Shown: positions 31,193 to 42,787 of the stretch, piece by piece
How the letters are laid out: every line of letters starts with the position of its first letter
Numbering within the stretch: position 1 is the stretch's first letter
Source: Gnetum montanum
Lineage: Eukaryota > Streptophyta > Gnetopsida > Gnetales > Gnetaceae
Direction of reading: 5' to 3'
Length of the DNA stretch: 64,000 bases
NCBI GenBank assembly: GCA_015680685.1
Contig: MNCI01023306.1
Span: 1 to 64,000 of the forward strand
Program-made: the position numbers and the translations under genes
The notes under the pieces: generated by a model
The model's database searches: none
What the model was told of the DNA's origin: nothing
Seen by the model: the letters and a program-made list of their open reading frames with translations, nothing else

Positions 31193-33930
31193 ATGACCCC
31201 AAAAAGAGGAGCATAAGGAGAACTCCCATGACTAGTAAATAAAAGACCATGAGGCTATGGAAGAGGACAAGCAAGCAAGTAAAATCCACAAGTAGAACAA
31301 GAAGAGCAGGAAGCACAATCCTTCAACATTCATCAATAAACTCCTACCACAAAGTAATTTGCTCAAGTAGAAGTAGATGTTCCACCACTGTTTGTCCAAG
31401 GACAACAACTTACACTATCACTTGAATGCCTTCAGGCTATTCAAGAAAAGTCCATCATGTCGACAGTAATCGTGGAACAAAACTTTGGTCTATTTTTGAA
31501 ATTTTCTCCAAAAGCTTTTTAAGGCCCAATTTTAGTCATCTCCTTTGTGGCCTACTTTGACAAACAATGGAGAATGGTATTTAGGAGAAACACTCTAGTT
31601 TTAGAAAAATCAAGAAGTTGATACAATAGTCAAAATTGAAGGAATAACAATATCTAACTTAAGGCAATTGTAGAGGTATTGAATGTACCTAATCAAGGAG
31701 CAAAAGTGGCACAAATATCAACCAGATCTGACATAGATGAGAGGAAGCTATGGTAACAACAAGTGTATGGCAAGGAAGATAAAGAATATAATGAATTGAC
31801 TACAAAAGGAAAATCTATTTTAAAATTGGTACTTAACACCTATTTTCTACTAGGAGATTAAATCAAATCTCTACATATGTGGCTAGAGGGAGTGTAATAT
31901 TAATGGAAAAATTCAATGCAAACATCACTCATGTCTACTTCATAGAAATCCAAAGGCAATTCAAAAAAAAGAAGGCAGGGAAGTTAACACTTCCATTTCC
32001 TTGCCTTATCTGGAAGTTATGTAAATGAGTTGGTATTCAAGGGTATACAAATGATGCATTGAGGAAGGCATAGAATGTTTCTTATTCTGAAATGCTTAAG
32101 CTAGTGCCTCCCAAAAAGGATGAATTAGAAGAACAACTAGGCACTGAGGAGACTATCCAACCCATAGGACAACAACAGAAGCAATCACAATCTCCACCAC
32201 CACCGTTGCAAGATTACAAATATTCAATGAGTCATCTATAGAAAATTGTAGAAATTATTAGTTGGGGAAGTAGAGAAGAGGCCAATTCATTCAAAGTCAT
32301 TGATGATGTGGTTAGACCAACCATTTCAACCAAACCTACTAGTGGAAAAATATCATTGTAGCTAGGAGAAAATACCTAGTGCTCACAATAGATTTCCAAG
32401 AACATCATATTATTTCAAGTGGTGCTTGAATTAGAAGAAGGAGCCACAGTTGTGGTCATGTAGCACCATGATGCAGCGGTAGTTGTAGAAGTGATCATAG
32501 ATCACATAAAGAATCTTTTAATGTATCTGTTGTACCACCATCTAATATTTCTAGAGTTAGAGATGCTCAAATGCTAGTTGCTACCTCTATGACTCTTGCA
32601 GAACATGAAAATGTGTTAGATAGATTGTTGCAAGTAGGACAAGTTATGAAAAGTTTATTTGATATTGCTAGTGATATCATTGAAACATAGTTTAAATTAA
32701 TTCCCACCAAAGGAAAATTAATCATGGCCGAAACTAGGGTAGAATATGCTAAGAATGAGCTTTATAGATTGTAAGAAGAGCTTATAGCCCTGAGAGTAGA
32801 AAGGAAAGATCTGACTCAGTTCATAGCACTAGATTAGATAGCACAATTTAGAACTGAGAAAATCAATTTGCTTCTTAAGAGCAACAAAATATAGCAGAGG
32901 ACAAAGAAAAGGTAGTATGAAAAGCTTTAGTAGTCAAAGCCCAATTATATGCTCATGTTAAAGCACTTGTTGCCTTACAAGAAGAAAATAAACAACTCAT
33001 TGAAGAAAACATGATGTTGACCATAGTAGAAAAGCAGAAAAACACTTTAGAAGAAAGCATCCATTAGTTGAGAGAGTATCTGATGAGAGTCAACCAAGAT
33101 ATGAGCCACCCCGCAAGAGAAAACAAAATCCTCTCTATGGAGGAGGTATGCATCATTAGATAGAAATGAACTATCAAAATCAATGCCTGGAAAAATGAGG
33201 CTAAGAAACATGAAAGGCTCAAAAAACACTTTTGAGACCAAGTGGACATGTACAAGCAAATAAATGAAAAAGAGATATAGATGGAAAAGGCCAAAATTAG
33301 TTCTATTATAGCATAAAATCCTAATTGGCAATCCATCTTGGACAACATAGCCCAAACCTATCAAGTTGAAGTGAAGAATAAAGACCTATAGATAGAAGAC
33401 TTAAAAGAATACATGGCATTAGCAAACCTCCATTATGCTAATCTAGCCATGTTAATAGCAGGTAGGCCTAGAAATGAACTAGAACAACAAGTAGATGTCA
33501 CTTATGCTTTATATGAAAGGGAGTTCATAGATAGAAAATATGCTCTACAAAAAATTCATGTAGCAAACTCAAAACTAGAAGCAATTAAGGCTAGCTACAA
33601 GGGGTAAAAGGATGTAGTAGTGAATGTGGCTAGAAGATTAATAGACTATCATGAACTTAGAGAAAAGGCCATAGCTTTTGAAGAAGAGAGATGAAATTTT
33701 GTGGGTGGTACGTTAAAGCCAATTAGATGTTTTTGCAACTACCATGTTCATGGAACGTGTTGAATCCATTAAACATTGGTTCATTAGCATGAACGATTAA
33801 TGATCCAGGAACGAAAGAAGAGAAGTTGCAGGTGCTCCTAAACAAATACCAATTTAAGAAGCTTGATGACAAGTAAAAGAAACCTATGAAAGAGCCACCT
33901 CCGTTCGGAATAACATGAGGCTACACTCAA
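31193..33930 (+). pseudogene. ORFX copy B: transposon-protein-like domain plus long coiled coil
   Basis: The start MTPKRGA (31193) is supported by Element 3, where the same upstream bases precede MNPKR. The N-terminal region: EKSIMSTVIVEQNFGLFLKF and FVAYFDKQWRMVFR. Domain core: VEVLNVPNQGAKVAQISTRS, VYGKEDKEYNELTTK and IEIQRQFKKKKAGKLTLPFP. A low-complexity Gln/Pro stretch (~32165-32210) and a Gln/Glu/Lys coiled coil (to ~33400) follow. The conserved C-terminal tail reads YMALANLHYANLAMLIAGRP and DPGTKEEKLQVLLNKYQF. In-frame stops are overwhelmingly TAG. The product is unknown; resemblance to PF20167-type plant transposon proteins is inference. Confidence 0.6.
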
Positions 33931-34110
33931 CCTTGCTAGATTTTGCTTTTTGATTTTTGTCAAAATTATCATGTCATGTGTTCATTTTTGTAAACTCCAC
34001 TATGACACTAGAGAGTCATGTATATAGAAGTTGGTGTCATGTAAATATACCTTCAAATTTTGTAAGGAACTCCACCTCATTTTGTTTCAACTTGAGGACG
34101 AGTTTTCAGT

Positions 34111-34124
34111 TAGTGATGGGGGTA
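34111..34124 (+). other. Polypurine tract of Element 1
   Basis: TAGTGATGGGGGTA directly precedes the LTR start TGATAAATCC. Just upstream, AACTTGAGGACGAG is a familiar phrase near the 3' end of plant Ty3/gypsy elements. In Element 3 the counterpart tract is decayed. Confidence 0.65.
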
Positions 34125-34953
34125 TGATAAATCCAAAAAAATTTGAGTCAACGATTTCGTATCTATGATGTTGTAGATACGTTATTGTATAAAAGATATC
34201 ATGGGATGCATGCCATCTTATATAAGCAACACTTAGACACACAGATCCATAGTAGATTTGATAGCTTAGTAACAAAACTTTTTTAGTTTTTTTTTCTTAA
34301 ATTTAGCACTTAGTAGTGTGTGCCCACAGTGTGATGTTTTGTAATTGAACAAAATCTTTATTTGAGGATGATGTTCCTGGATGCATTGCATGACCGATAA
34401 TAAAGATCAAGATTACTCTACATCATTGTAGCAACTCTTAGTTTTATTTTTGTTTCTAATTAGTTTACTATTTTCATAGTTAATATTTATCATTCCTTGC
34501 AATTTACTTTTAATGTCATTAAGCAAAATGAGTCCGATTGATCTTGAGCACATAAGTGTAGCTACTTGGCAACCTAGTAATACTATCACTTGGAACACCT
34601 AGTAGTGTAGTCCTTGGTAATCCTAGTAATAGTTGCATGAAGTCCAAGGTGTAACTGGAAGATTAGGACCAAATAGTTTAGATTTGTTTTGCTATTACTT
34701 AGATTTAGGAACTTTTACTTTTGCTTCATGATTAGTAGGAGCATAATGGTCAATTCAACATCAATTATCATATACCTCATTGTGAGTTAAACCATATGCA
34801 TTGATTTTACTAACTTAGGTGAGAAGACAATGATCATGAACTCTAACTAATTGCTGGAATAATCACATTGCCGTATCTATGGATTTTGACTGGGATTACA
34901 CATGAACACTTGTATTTCATATGGTTGGGTGTTGGATACTCCACTACTCATCA
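34125..34953 (+). repeat. 3' LTR of Element 1
   Basis: Begins TGATAAATCC and ends CTACTCATCA, matching the ends of the Element 3 LTRs (TGATAAAGTC...; ...GCTCATCA). Contains CGTATCTATGATGTTGTAGA followed by a TATA (CTTATATAAGC, ~34228-34238). The paired 5' LTR is not in the window. Confidence 0.75.
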
Positions 34954-35009
34954 AATAGCAAGATCACAAGAATAAAAGTTGTCTATATAATTAAAAAAAA
35001 TATAAGGTA

Positions 35010-35690
35010 TTAGGAGTCTAGGATTAGAATGTCTAAAAATTATTTTTTCATATAATTATTTATTCTATTTTTCATATAATTTGGGAACAAAGTCTTATTA
35101 CAAAAATCTAGAAGTCCATAAAAAGAGTATAGAAAGATATTTTTACTTGATAAATTAAAGGTGAAAGTTCAAACACCTTATTCCATGCTTTTGTTAGAGT
35201 ATAATCTACTTCCTCTAGAAGCAAAAGTGATTTGTGAGTTTATTGATTATACTTAGGAATTGATAGAAACAAAATAGATTAAAATTTCTAAAGCAGTTCT
35301 TGAAGATGCAAAAGACTAAGGATGATATTTTTAATAGATGCATTGGTTGAAGACTTGAAATTACTCTATGAAGGATATACAGAATAATTTTAAGCACATT
35401 CATAAATCCCATGGGTTCTAACAAAGTTATGGTTAAATATGGAAGGCAAGAAAAAAAATTATTTGGAATACATAATAGGTAATTTGTTAAGCTCAAAAGT
35501 TCATTATCTGTTACCTATGTTTCCAATGAGATGTTGCAATTTCATCAACAAGCTTTGTGTGAGTTTATTGAAGATAATATGAAATACAAGGCCATTTCAT
35601 GAATCAAGTTCACTAATCAAACCTCCATATGTTTTGCATTATTGATGAAGGAGAGGCAGGAATTGATTTGGGACTATAAAACTTGATGAA
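35010..35690 (+). mobile_element. 3' fragment of a LINE
   Basis: Aligns with 47640-48200, the downstream part of the LINE at 46680-48400. Shared landmarks: GAGTCTAGGATTAGAA, a Lys-rich segment encoding KRV(R)K.., then TTAAAGGTGAAAGTTCAAAC (~35155). It starts 57 bases after the Element 1 LTR. No poly-A tail is evident. Confidence 0.6.
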
Positions 35691-35714
35691 AACTTATTCA
35701 ATTTGAAAAAACAT

Positions 35715-36110
35715 GTATCACGAGTTGACCACGAGTCATGGTATTACAACATGAGTTTCCCATGAGTCATGGTGATCGAAAACAAAGAGTGTATTTTATT
35801 TAAGGATTATATAGTCTGATAACTTGATCATGTGTTATGGTGAGTTTACCTTATTTTTGATGATGAACCAGGAGTCAACCATATGTCATGGTTGTAAATT
35901 TTCATGAACCATGAGTTGACCACGAGTCGTAATTGACACCATGAGTTAGTTATGAGTTGTGATGATGTCATGGTAATTACCATGAGTAAATCATGTGCTA
36001 CGATTTTCAAGAAATGTGAAATTTGAAATATCACAAGTCATGGTAATCTTGTGGTCTGGAATACCTACAATACCACTATTTGATCATGAGTCACGATCAA
36101 TTTGAAAAAC
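35715..36110. repeat. Degenerate repeats with core ATGAGTCATGGT
   Basis: Roughly ten diverged copies of a phrase like CATGAGT(T)(G)ACCACGAGTC and GTCATGGT are spread over 400 bases, for example near 35720, 35755, 35875, 35910, 35940 and 36085. Spacing is irregular (30-60 bases). No coding is seen. Confidence 0.5.
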
Positions 36111-38342
36111 TATAATAACTACAAATTGCAAGCTCAGAAGTTGATGATCTATATATGAATTGATTTTTCACGAAGAGAGGATCACTTTGAAACTTTAAAA
36201 TTTAGGTTTTTTTTTTTTTTTTGCAAATAAGTTCCATAGAAAGATCAAATCTTAAAAATGAATTTTCAACTTCTACCTACCTGTGACATCTTGAAAACTT
36301 GTGTAAACTATTGTTGATCTGAAACAAATGATAATCGATAACAAGCACCCTTTTGTAGATTCACATTGGATGAAGGATAAGAGTGATAACTTGATAATAA
36401 AGGTAAAAGGGGAGAAATATGAGAACAAGAAGAAATAAGAGATAACATTGAAAATTTATGTAGTAGCTTTCAATTGAATTTTTCAAAGCATTACAACATG
36501 ATATGACCTTGTAATTTATGCAAACATTGAGGGGCTATTCTTGGGGCTGATGAAGAGTCATACCCCACTAAACAAGTAGATAAATAACTCAAAAAATTTA
36601 TGAATTGCAGCCAAAAAAAGGTGCATTCGCCCATTAATTCATAAATAAAAAATTTAAAAAATAGATTTTTTTCAAAAAATGATAAAACCTTTTGCTTTCA
36701 AGGTTAGTGTTTAAAATAAAAAACTTGTATTTCATACTAATGATATCATTTTGATGATTTTTTTATTTAAAAATCCATGTAATGTGAAGTTTGTTTTATT
36801 AGGAGAATAAGGACAAATTTGAAATATTTTAACTTATTTTTCTTAAATTTGAATTAATGGGTAGATGTAATTAATAATGGTCACAAGTCTTGTTTTATTT
36901 AATTGTAGTATTGCATGTAACATAGGAAAAAACACTTGTGATGTGAAGTTTTTTTTTGTTAGGAGAATAAGGATAAATTAGGAATTTTTTAAAATTATTT
37001 TGCTTAAATTTGAGTTGATCTACAAATGCAGTTAATAATGGTCCTAATTCCCTATAAATTCAAGGATCTTTCCCCATGTGCATAATCAAGAAATTTAGCA
37101 TGAAATAAGTTGGAATTTATATCTAGCAACATTCACCAATTCATCAAAAAATTACAACAATGTCCATATTATTTTAGAATAAAAAATGAAATATATACTA
37201 ATTCCTAAATAAGAACACACATGTAAACTCTACAAGTCAAAAGATTTTGAAAATGATCAACATGTCTTGTAGTTGCCCTAAAGTATATACAATCTTTTCT
37301 TGTTAAATCTAGTGTTAGTTGATAACTTTGTTGGGTCAAAATTTAATTTTCATGATACAAATGTAATGGCCATAGAGCCATTGGGTATTCGAACTGAATA
37401 AAACCTCAATTTTAGTTTCATTATAATTTACAAAATCTAGATACTAAATACATTTATTCTTACAATAATCTTTTCTAAAATTTATTCATTTACTATAAAA
37501 AAATATTACACAGTTCCATTTTAATAAAAAGATATAATTAAGACATGTCATTTGCATTCTTTAAATTATTGTTTAATTATATTAAAAACAAGTATTTTAA
37601 TTTCAGTAATAAATCCTACATTGCTTAAAGGTTGAATAAAAAATCAAATAAAAGAATATATGATGGTAAAAAATAAAAATATAATTTTAGTTAGTATTAA
37701 ACATTACATCATTGAAAAATAAACATTTCTTGTTTCTACACATATTAATCAAGCCGTTGAAAGATTAACATGAAAATTATGATCCTCAAGCTGTTGAAAA
37801 ATAATGGTAGAATTTAAATTTCTTCTTGAAGATGGTTTTCTCGGGCTTCCTTTTTATATAAAAATTTCTCCATACGATGGCATTTCACTTATCAAAAATA
37901 TTAGCTTAGAAGCTTTTGAAAGATTATAGTGATAGCTAGCAAGCAAATATGAATATTAAAAACTTATGTTGACAAGGACCTGCATGGGTAGGCACTAACA
38001 TTTTACACCAAAATGCTACATGGAAAACATAAAAAAGAAAATGCCTTAAAAAATCCTACTTTGAATATTATAATAATTTCAAGTTATCAAAATTTTGATG
38101 GCTATAATAAAACATTTTAAGCAAGAAAATAAGAAACATGTGGCATGAGTTTAAGGTATAAAACCATTGTTAGAACATAGTAGCTTGCAAGGTTTCAAGC
38201 CAACCCATGTTGTATTATATAAGGGCCATCTTTCCCCCCTCAAAGGTTTTGAAAATACAAACAAATGTTACATAACTCTCAAATTGACATTTCAAAGCAA
38301 CACATCATAAAATTTCTTGATATAGGCACCATGTTGTGCAAA
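36111..38342. other. AT-rich sequence with a tandem duplication, no gene seen
   Basis: Very AT-rich. A segment of ~105 bases (36786-36890, GTAATGTGAAGTTTG.. TTAGGAGAATAAGGA) is repeated in diverged form at ~36940-37045. No recognisable domain or RNA gene. Confidence 0.55.
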
Positions 38343-38347
38343 CTCAA
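38343..38347. repeat. Target-site duplication of Element 3 (left, CTCAA)
   Basis: CTCAA directly precedes the left LTR and an identical CTCAA (46325-46329) directly follows the right LTR. This is a perfect 5-bp duplication as made by LTR-retrotransposon integrases. Confidence 0.85.
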
Positions 38348-39232
38348 TGGTAAGCGGTGGAGTATCCCAACACTCTACCATACAAGTTATGAGTGCTAGC
38401 GCATGACCAAATTGTAATTTGTAGAATGTTATTATGCTAGTAATTATGGTTAAGTTCGCTATCTTTCCACTTTGAGCTAGTGAAGTTCAAGTGTATGGTT
38501 TAGCTCTTAGTAAGACATATGATTGGCTGATGTTGTTAGGTCCTTAATACTCCTAGTTACAATTAGAATAAAAGTTGAGAATAAAAATCTAAATCTAAGT
38601 AATAATGGTAATGTAAATCTACTTTAGCTTAGAGTGATCAGCATTTTGTCATGGCTCACTGTACACACCTTGGGCTCATGTAACCATTACTGGGACTACC
38701 AAGTGAACTCACTACTAAGAAAATCAAGTGAAACCATTACTGGATTATCATATTATTACACTTAAGCACTCGAAATTAGTTATACTCATTTTTCTTTACT
38801 AATGAACAAGTAAAGTAAAGTATTTGGAAATGTAAATGATTAAACTAAGAAAATAGTAAAACTATGCTAGGTAAAATAGCAAAACTAAGTGGATGCTGTA
38901 ATGATGAAAAGAAATCTTGACCTTTATTTTTGGACATGAATTGTGCCCAAGTACACTTCACTTGAATAAAGATTCTATACAATTACTCAACATCACACTA
39001 TGGGCATTCACTTTATTGATAAAACTAAAAAAAGAAATTGCAAGAATTTCCCTTGGATTGAAATGAAAAAGTTATGGATTGTATGCTTAAGTATCAGTAT
39101 TTATAGCGTTTCACACATCCCGAGACATTGCATCAACGATGATGTATTATGGGTTATGATATCGTATCTACGACATAGTTGCTACAATATCATAGATATG
39201 ATATCATAGTGCAACAAAAATTGACTTTATCA
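38348..39232 (-). repeat. Element 3 3' LTR (left copy)
   Basis: 885 bases. On the minus strand it begins TGATAAAGTCAATTTTTGTT and ends ..GCTTACCA. CTATAAATACTG at ~39096-39107 is the probable TATA. Repeated words CGTAGATACGATATCATA lie just upstream of it. Clearly diverged from the right copy, so the insertion is old. Confidence 0.85.
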
Positions 39233-39429
39233 TACTCGTAAGACTGACTAGAAACTCATCCTCAAGTTAAAAAAAAATGATGATAGAGTCCGTTACAAAA
39301 TTAGGAGGAAGACTTGACTTGACATGACTCTCTACCTATTTAAATGACTTAGAATGTCATAGTAGTGTTTTTGCCAAAATGACATAGTTACACAATAAGA
39401 TAAAAAAACAAAATTTGAAGTAGCTCAAT

Positions 39430-39951
39430 GTAGATCATGTTCTAGGTGGTGGAGGCCTTTCCATTAGCTTCTTCCTGTTATCATTAGGTTCTAGAATTGG
39501 TAGCGGTTAAGGAGCATTTGAAGTTTCTCCTCCTCTATCCTTGTCTTCTTTTCCATATGCCCTTGGCAACCATAGTTTCTTGGCATCGGTGTCTAACCTA
39601 GTTGAAATCTATGCCACATTGTTTCCTTTTTCTGGAATGTTGAGGGCCTTAGTAACTACCTCTACTAAGTATGGTATAGAGATTCCTTCAATTCTTACTA
39701 TTGCATTAACCTATTTGTTCTACCAGAATTGGTAGGTTTTTCCCAGATACCATTCACCACTATTGGATAGTGTAGGTCATAAAGGAGATGCCTGGAGTTG
39801 CGTCTTCACTACTTCTATAGAAAATTCCATGAAAGGACCAAAGTTTAGTTTCACAATGACTATGGACATGATGGACTTTTCTTCTATGGCCTCTTGATCT
39901 TTTGCTCCCATGCTATGAAGGTCATTCAACTACTAGTCTTTTAGGGTTCAT
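39430..39951 (-). pseudogene. ORFX copy C with large internal deletion
   Basis: It starts MNPKRLVVE at 39951, with the same upstream bases as copy B. It keeps the domain core (EVVTKALNIPEKGNNVA, ISTRLDTDAKKLWLPRAYGK at ~39620-39550). It then jumps directly to the C-terminal tail (ETSNAP*PLPILEPNDN, ending PPPPRT), losing the whole coiled-coil middle, about 2 kb compared with copy B. Stops and frameshifts are present. The deletion end points could be checked for a short repeat. Confidence 0.65.
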
Positions 39952-40496
39952 CTATAATCAATAAGGGTTTGAAATTACAAAAGTGTCTAAATTAGTCCTT
40001 AATTGTTCTTTATTTTTCTCATACCCTTTGTTAGATCAAGTGCTATTTTTATTATGATTGTAGAGTTAGAAAAATTTCAAAAATGAAACCCCTTAGGTGG
40101 TATATCCCTAATCACTATGACCTTTCCATAATTGTTATTTCTTTGCTTATAGCATTTTGAAATGGTTAGAATCGTCCATTAGAAGAATTCATTAAGTTAT
40201 TTGACCTAAGTTTGATTAGTTCATGATGATATCTTTATTGTTTCCCTATACTTACTCTTATACTATCTTCTGGGTGTTAGAAAAATTTTGTCTCAAATTT
40301 CCTGATGTACAATGTAGTGTACTCCCCCAAGACTAAATTGAGTGCTTCATGATCAATAGGGTTCAAGAATTTAGGAAATTGGAGATATGCGGATGGATTT
40401 ATGGCCTTGGAAAATTAGTGTACAAGAGCTTTAAGGAAAAAATAAAAAACATTCTCTTGTTACAAATGAGAGGAATGAAAAATTTCACTAACTCCC

Positions 40497-40600
40497 ACAT
40501 GTATATATACTATTTTTATATGTGTGACATTGTAAATGCGACATCGTAGGGACTATGACGTTGTAGCTACAATGTCACCATGAAAATTTTTAAAATTTTC
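40497..40600 (-). promoter_or_regulatory. Internal promoter-like module before ORFX copy C
   Basis: On the minus strand: GTGACATTGTAGCTACAACG, CTACGATGTCGCATTTACAA, then AGTATATATACATG (TATA, ~40498-40511) and GTGGGAGTTAG. Same order as in Element 1 at 30598-30700. Conservation between two diverged copies suggests constraint or recent shared origin. Confidence 0.45.
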
Positions 40601-41176
40601 ATTTAATTTTTTGGGAAAAAAATGTGTCAAATGGAATATTTGAAAAATGTGAAACTTCTTCAAAGGGTCTTGGGTCATTAATGATGCACAGTTTTTAAGA
40701 ATTTGGCATTTAAAGTTCATAAGGAAGGAATCNTGGCACTAAGGGCGAGAGCTTGCTCTGGGGAGGATCCACTTGTATAACTCTTGCATTGCATACTTGG
40801 CAAGCAATTCCACATCATATTGTGCCTTCCAAAAATAATCAAGACTGAATAAATACTTCCCAAATTATCTAATAATCTGTCCATGCCTCTGAAATTATTA
40901 ACCCATCTTCTATCTATTTAATAAACTTTTGTTATCCATTCAATAAACTTTCGTTGCCCAAGATTCCTTCCTTATGAACTTTAAATGCCAAATTCTTAAA
41001 AACTGTGCATCATTAATGACCCAAGACCCTTTGAAGAAGTTTCACATTTTTCAAATATTCCATTTGACACATTTTTTTCCCAAAAAATTAAATGAAAATT
41101 TTAAAAATTTTCATGGTGACATTGTAGCTACAACGTCATAGTCCCTACGATGTCGCATTTACAATGTCACACATAT
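40517..41176. repeat. Perfect inverted repeat bounded by single Ns (probable misoriented contig)
   Basis: 40517-40732 and 40961-41176 are identical inverted copies, and single Ns stand at 40733 and 41177. The segment 40734-41176 matches Element 1 (30240-30660) in plus orientation although Element 3 runs minus. So it is most simply a contig placed backwards with its overlap left uncollapsed. Confidence 0.8.
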
Positions 41177-41423
41177 NTATTTTTTGATAGTTCTACAAGA
41201 AAATAATACATTCTTAACAACAAGATAGAATTCACAATAGTAGTCCTAGATAATTCACAAATTCCCTTGATGTCATACCCTTTGCATTCCCACTTGGGTT
41301 CTTCACTCTTCTTTCTAAGCATAATGATCAAAAATTTATTCTTAGTTTTATTACGAGATGAATATCATTATGGCCATGGTAAGAAACTCTTATTATGAGA
41401 ATGGGTGGATGGGTGTTGTGGTC

Positions 41424-41523
41424 TCACTGTATAGGTAATTAGTTCTTTATGATTTAACAATATAGAGAAATCTTCACTGTATAGGTAATCAGTTCCTTAT
41501 GATTTAACAATATAGAGAAATCT
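41424..41523. repeat. 50-bp tandem duplication
   Basis: Two adjacent copies of a 50-base unit starting TCACTGTATAGGTAAT differ by two transitions (T/C). Lies in the Element 3 spacer. Probably a recent slippage event. Confidence 0.8.
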
Positions 41524-42199
41524 TCACCTTATTGGGACTACATCTTGCTATATTCGGTGTGTTTTATTAATGATTGAAAAAAATACATACAAGTGAAATA
41601 ATGGTGAAGTATAGAAAAATGTAAAAGATATCAAGAATTGAAAAGATAGTAAGAATGAAAAATTATCAAAGAATTAGAAAATATCAAAGAATATCAAATG
41701 ATTAAGAAATAGAAAAGTATAATAAAAAATTTAAAAAGCACTTATTAATTCCTATGTCAAGATAAGGCATCTCCCACATGATTGAACTCATGGATGAGTG
41801 TTCAAAAAATGCATCCTAGATCCCCTAGTTCATACACTCTAGATTTCTCACTTACCATTCTTAGTAATTTAGTTTTTCTGTTATTGTCCTAGGTAATCTT
41901 GGTGGTAGTCAAATTTTGATCATTTAAGGATATATATCTTGTTGGACTAGATCATATTCACATCTCAGAAGGTCCAACTATACTCTCTTGTTGATTCCTA
42001 AATTTCAATTTCAAGTACTTAATTTTCCTATCTACTAGTGTATGATTATGGTTTAAGATTTTCATTTGTGAGCTTTCACTTGGGATCATTCTTTTAGAAT
42101 AGGAGTTAATAAGTGGGTTAGATGTTTCCATGCATGTCTTGGACAATTTTAGGTTCCTAGTTTTTGGCCACTAGGTATCTTTTGGTTTAGTAACCCATG

Positions 42200-42787
42200 C
42201 TTCTTTTCATTCACACACTTGTTTCTCACATTTGTTGTGAGCTGGTGTAAGGATTGTGTTGACATTTTGAAGTGTTAGTTCATAATGGCACACTTCTTAA
42301 TTATTAGTAATGCATGGAATTCTTTGTGTATGTATGTCTCCTTACTTGTCTTCCTTAGAAATTTCAACAGATAAGTCTCTTATTCTTAACTTAGCATCCA
42401 TAGTGCTAAGCCATGCTCTTCCTATTATGATAGAAAATCCCTTGTCATCATTCTTCATGTCAATTACCAGAAAATTTGCTATATAAGATCACCCTTTGAT
42501 AGTGGTCATCAAATCTTCTATCTATCTCAAGGGAATGGTGACATATTGATCTACAAGCTCTAACCTAATGTAGCACTTCATTAAGGGTGATAGGTTTCAT
42601 GCCTGGTATGTTTCTTGAGATATCAAATTTTCTTCATAACTTGAGTCTAGTAGAGCCTTACATGGTATATTTTTAGCTACTTGTACATAAATCATAGGAA
42701 GTTCTATATCAATTCTTTTTTTGCTGAAGTGGTCTTGCCTTAGTTCAATCTAATATTATATTTGCTAGCATGATAGTTTTTAGTTCC
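42200..42787 (-). pseudogene. Element 3 aspartic protease
   Basis: The minus strand has KALLDSSYEENLIS (~42655), with the catalytic region reading Asp-Ser-Ser. It continues LVDQYVTIPLR, TTIKG.SYIANFLVIDMKN and SIIIGRAWLSTMDAKLRIRD (~42400), then ISKEDK and HTQRIPCI. It aligns closely with the Element 1 protease. The usual Asp-(Ser/Thr)-Gly triplet is altered and stops interrupt. Confidence 0.7.

Larger units (their letters stand above)
9656..34953 (+). mobile_element. Element 1: Gag-protease-ORFX LTR element, 5'-truncated and split by Element 2
   Basis: The left part (9656-10392) is gag and the right part (28059-34953) is gag tail, protease, spacer, internal promoter-like module, ORFX copy B, polypurine tract and 3' LTR. 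The two halves join in frame: the left ends in YVQHP and the right continues with SPTNA, as in Element 3 (YVQHPISPRNA). No RT, RNase H or integrase is visible between the protease and ORFX, so the family looks non-autonomous. The 5' LTR and gag start are missing, replaced by the Copia scrap. Confidence 0.72.
39952..42200 (-). other. Element 3 spacer, with an inverted contig
   Basis: Non-coding apart from the continuation of the protease frame to its stop (~41770). It holds the promoter-like module (40497-40600), the backward segment between single Ns (40734-41176) and a 50-base tandem duplication (41424-41523). No RT or integrase motif on the minus strand. Confidence 0.6.

Noticed and set aside
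40517-41176. Perfect palindrome as a biological fold-back element
   Set aside because: Single Ns at both ends and opposite orientation relative to Element 1 point to a misplaced contig.
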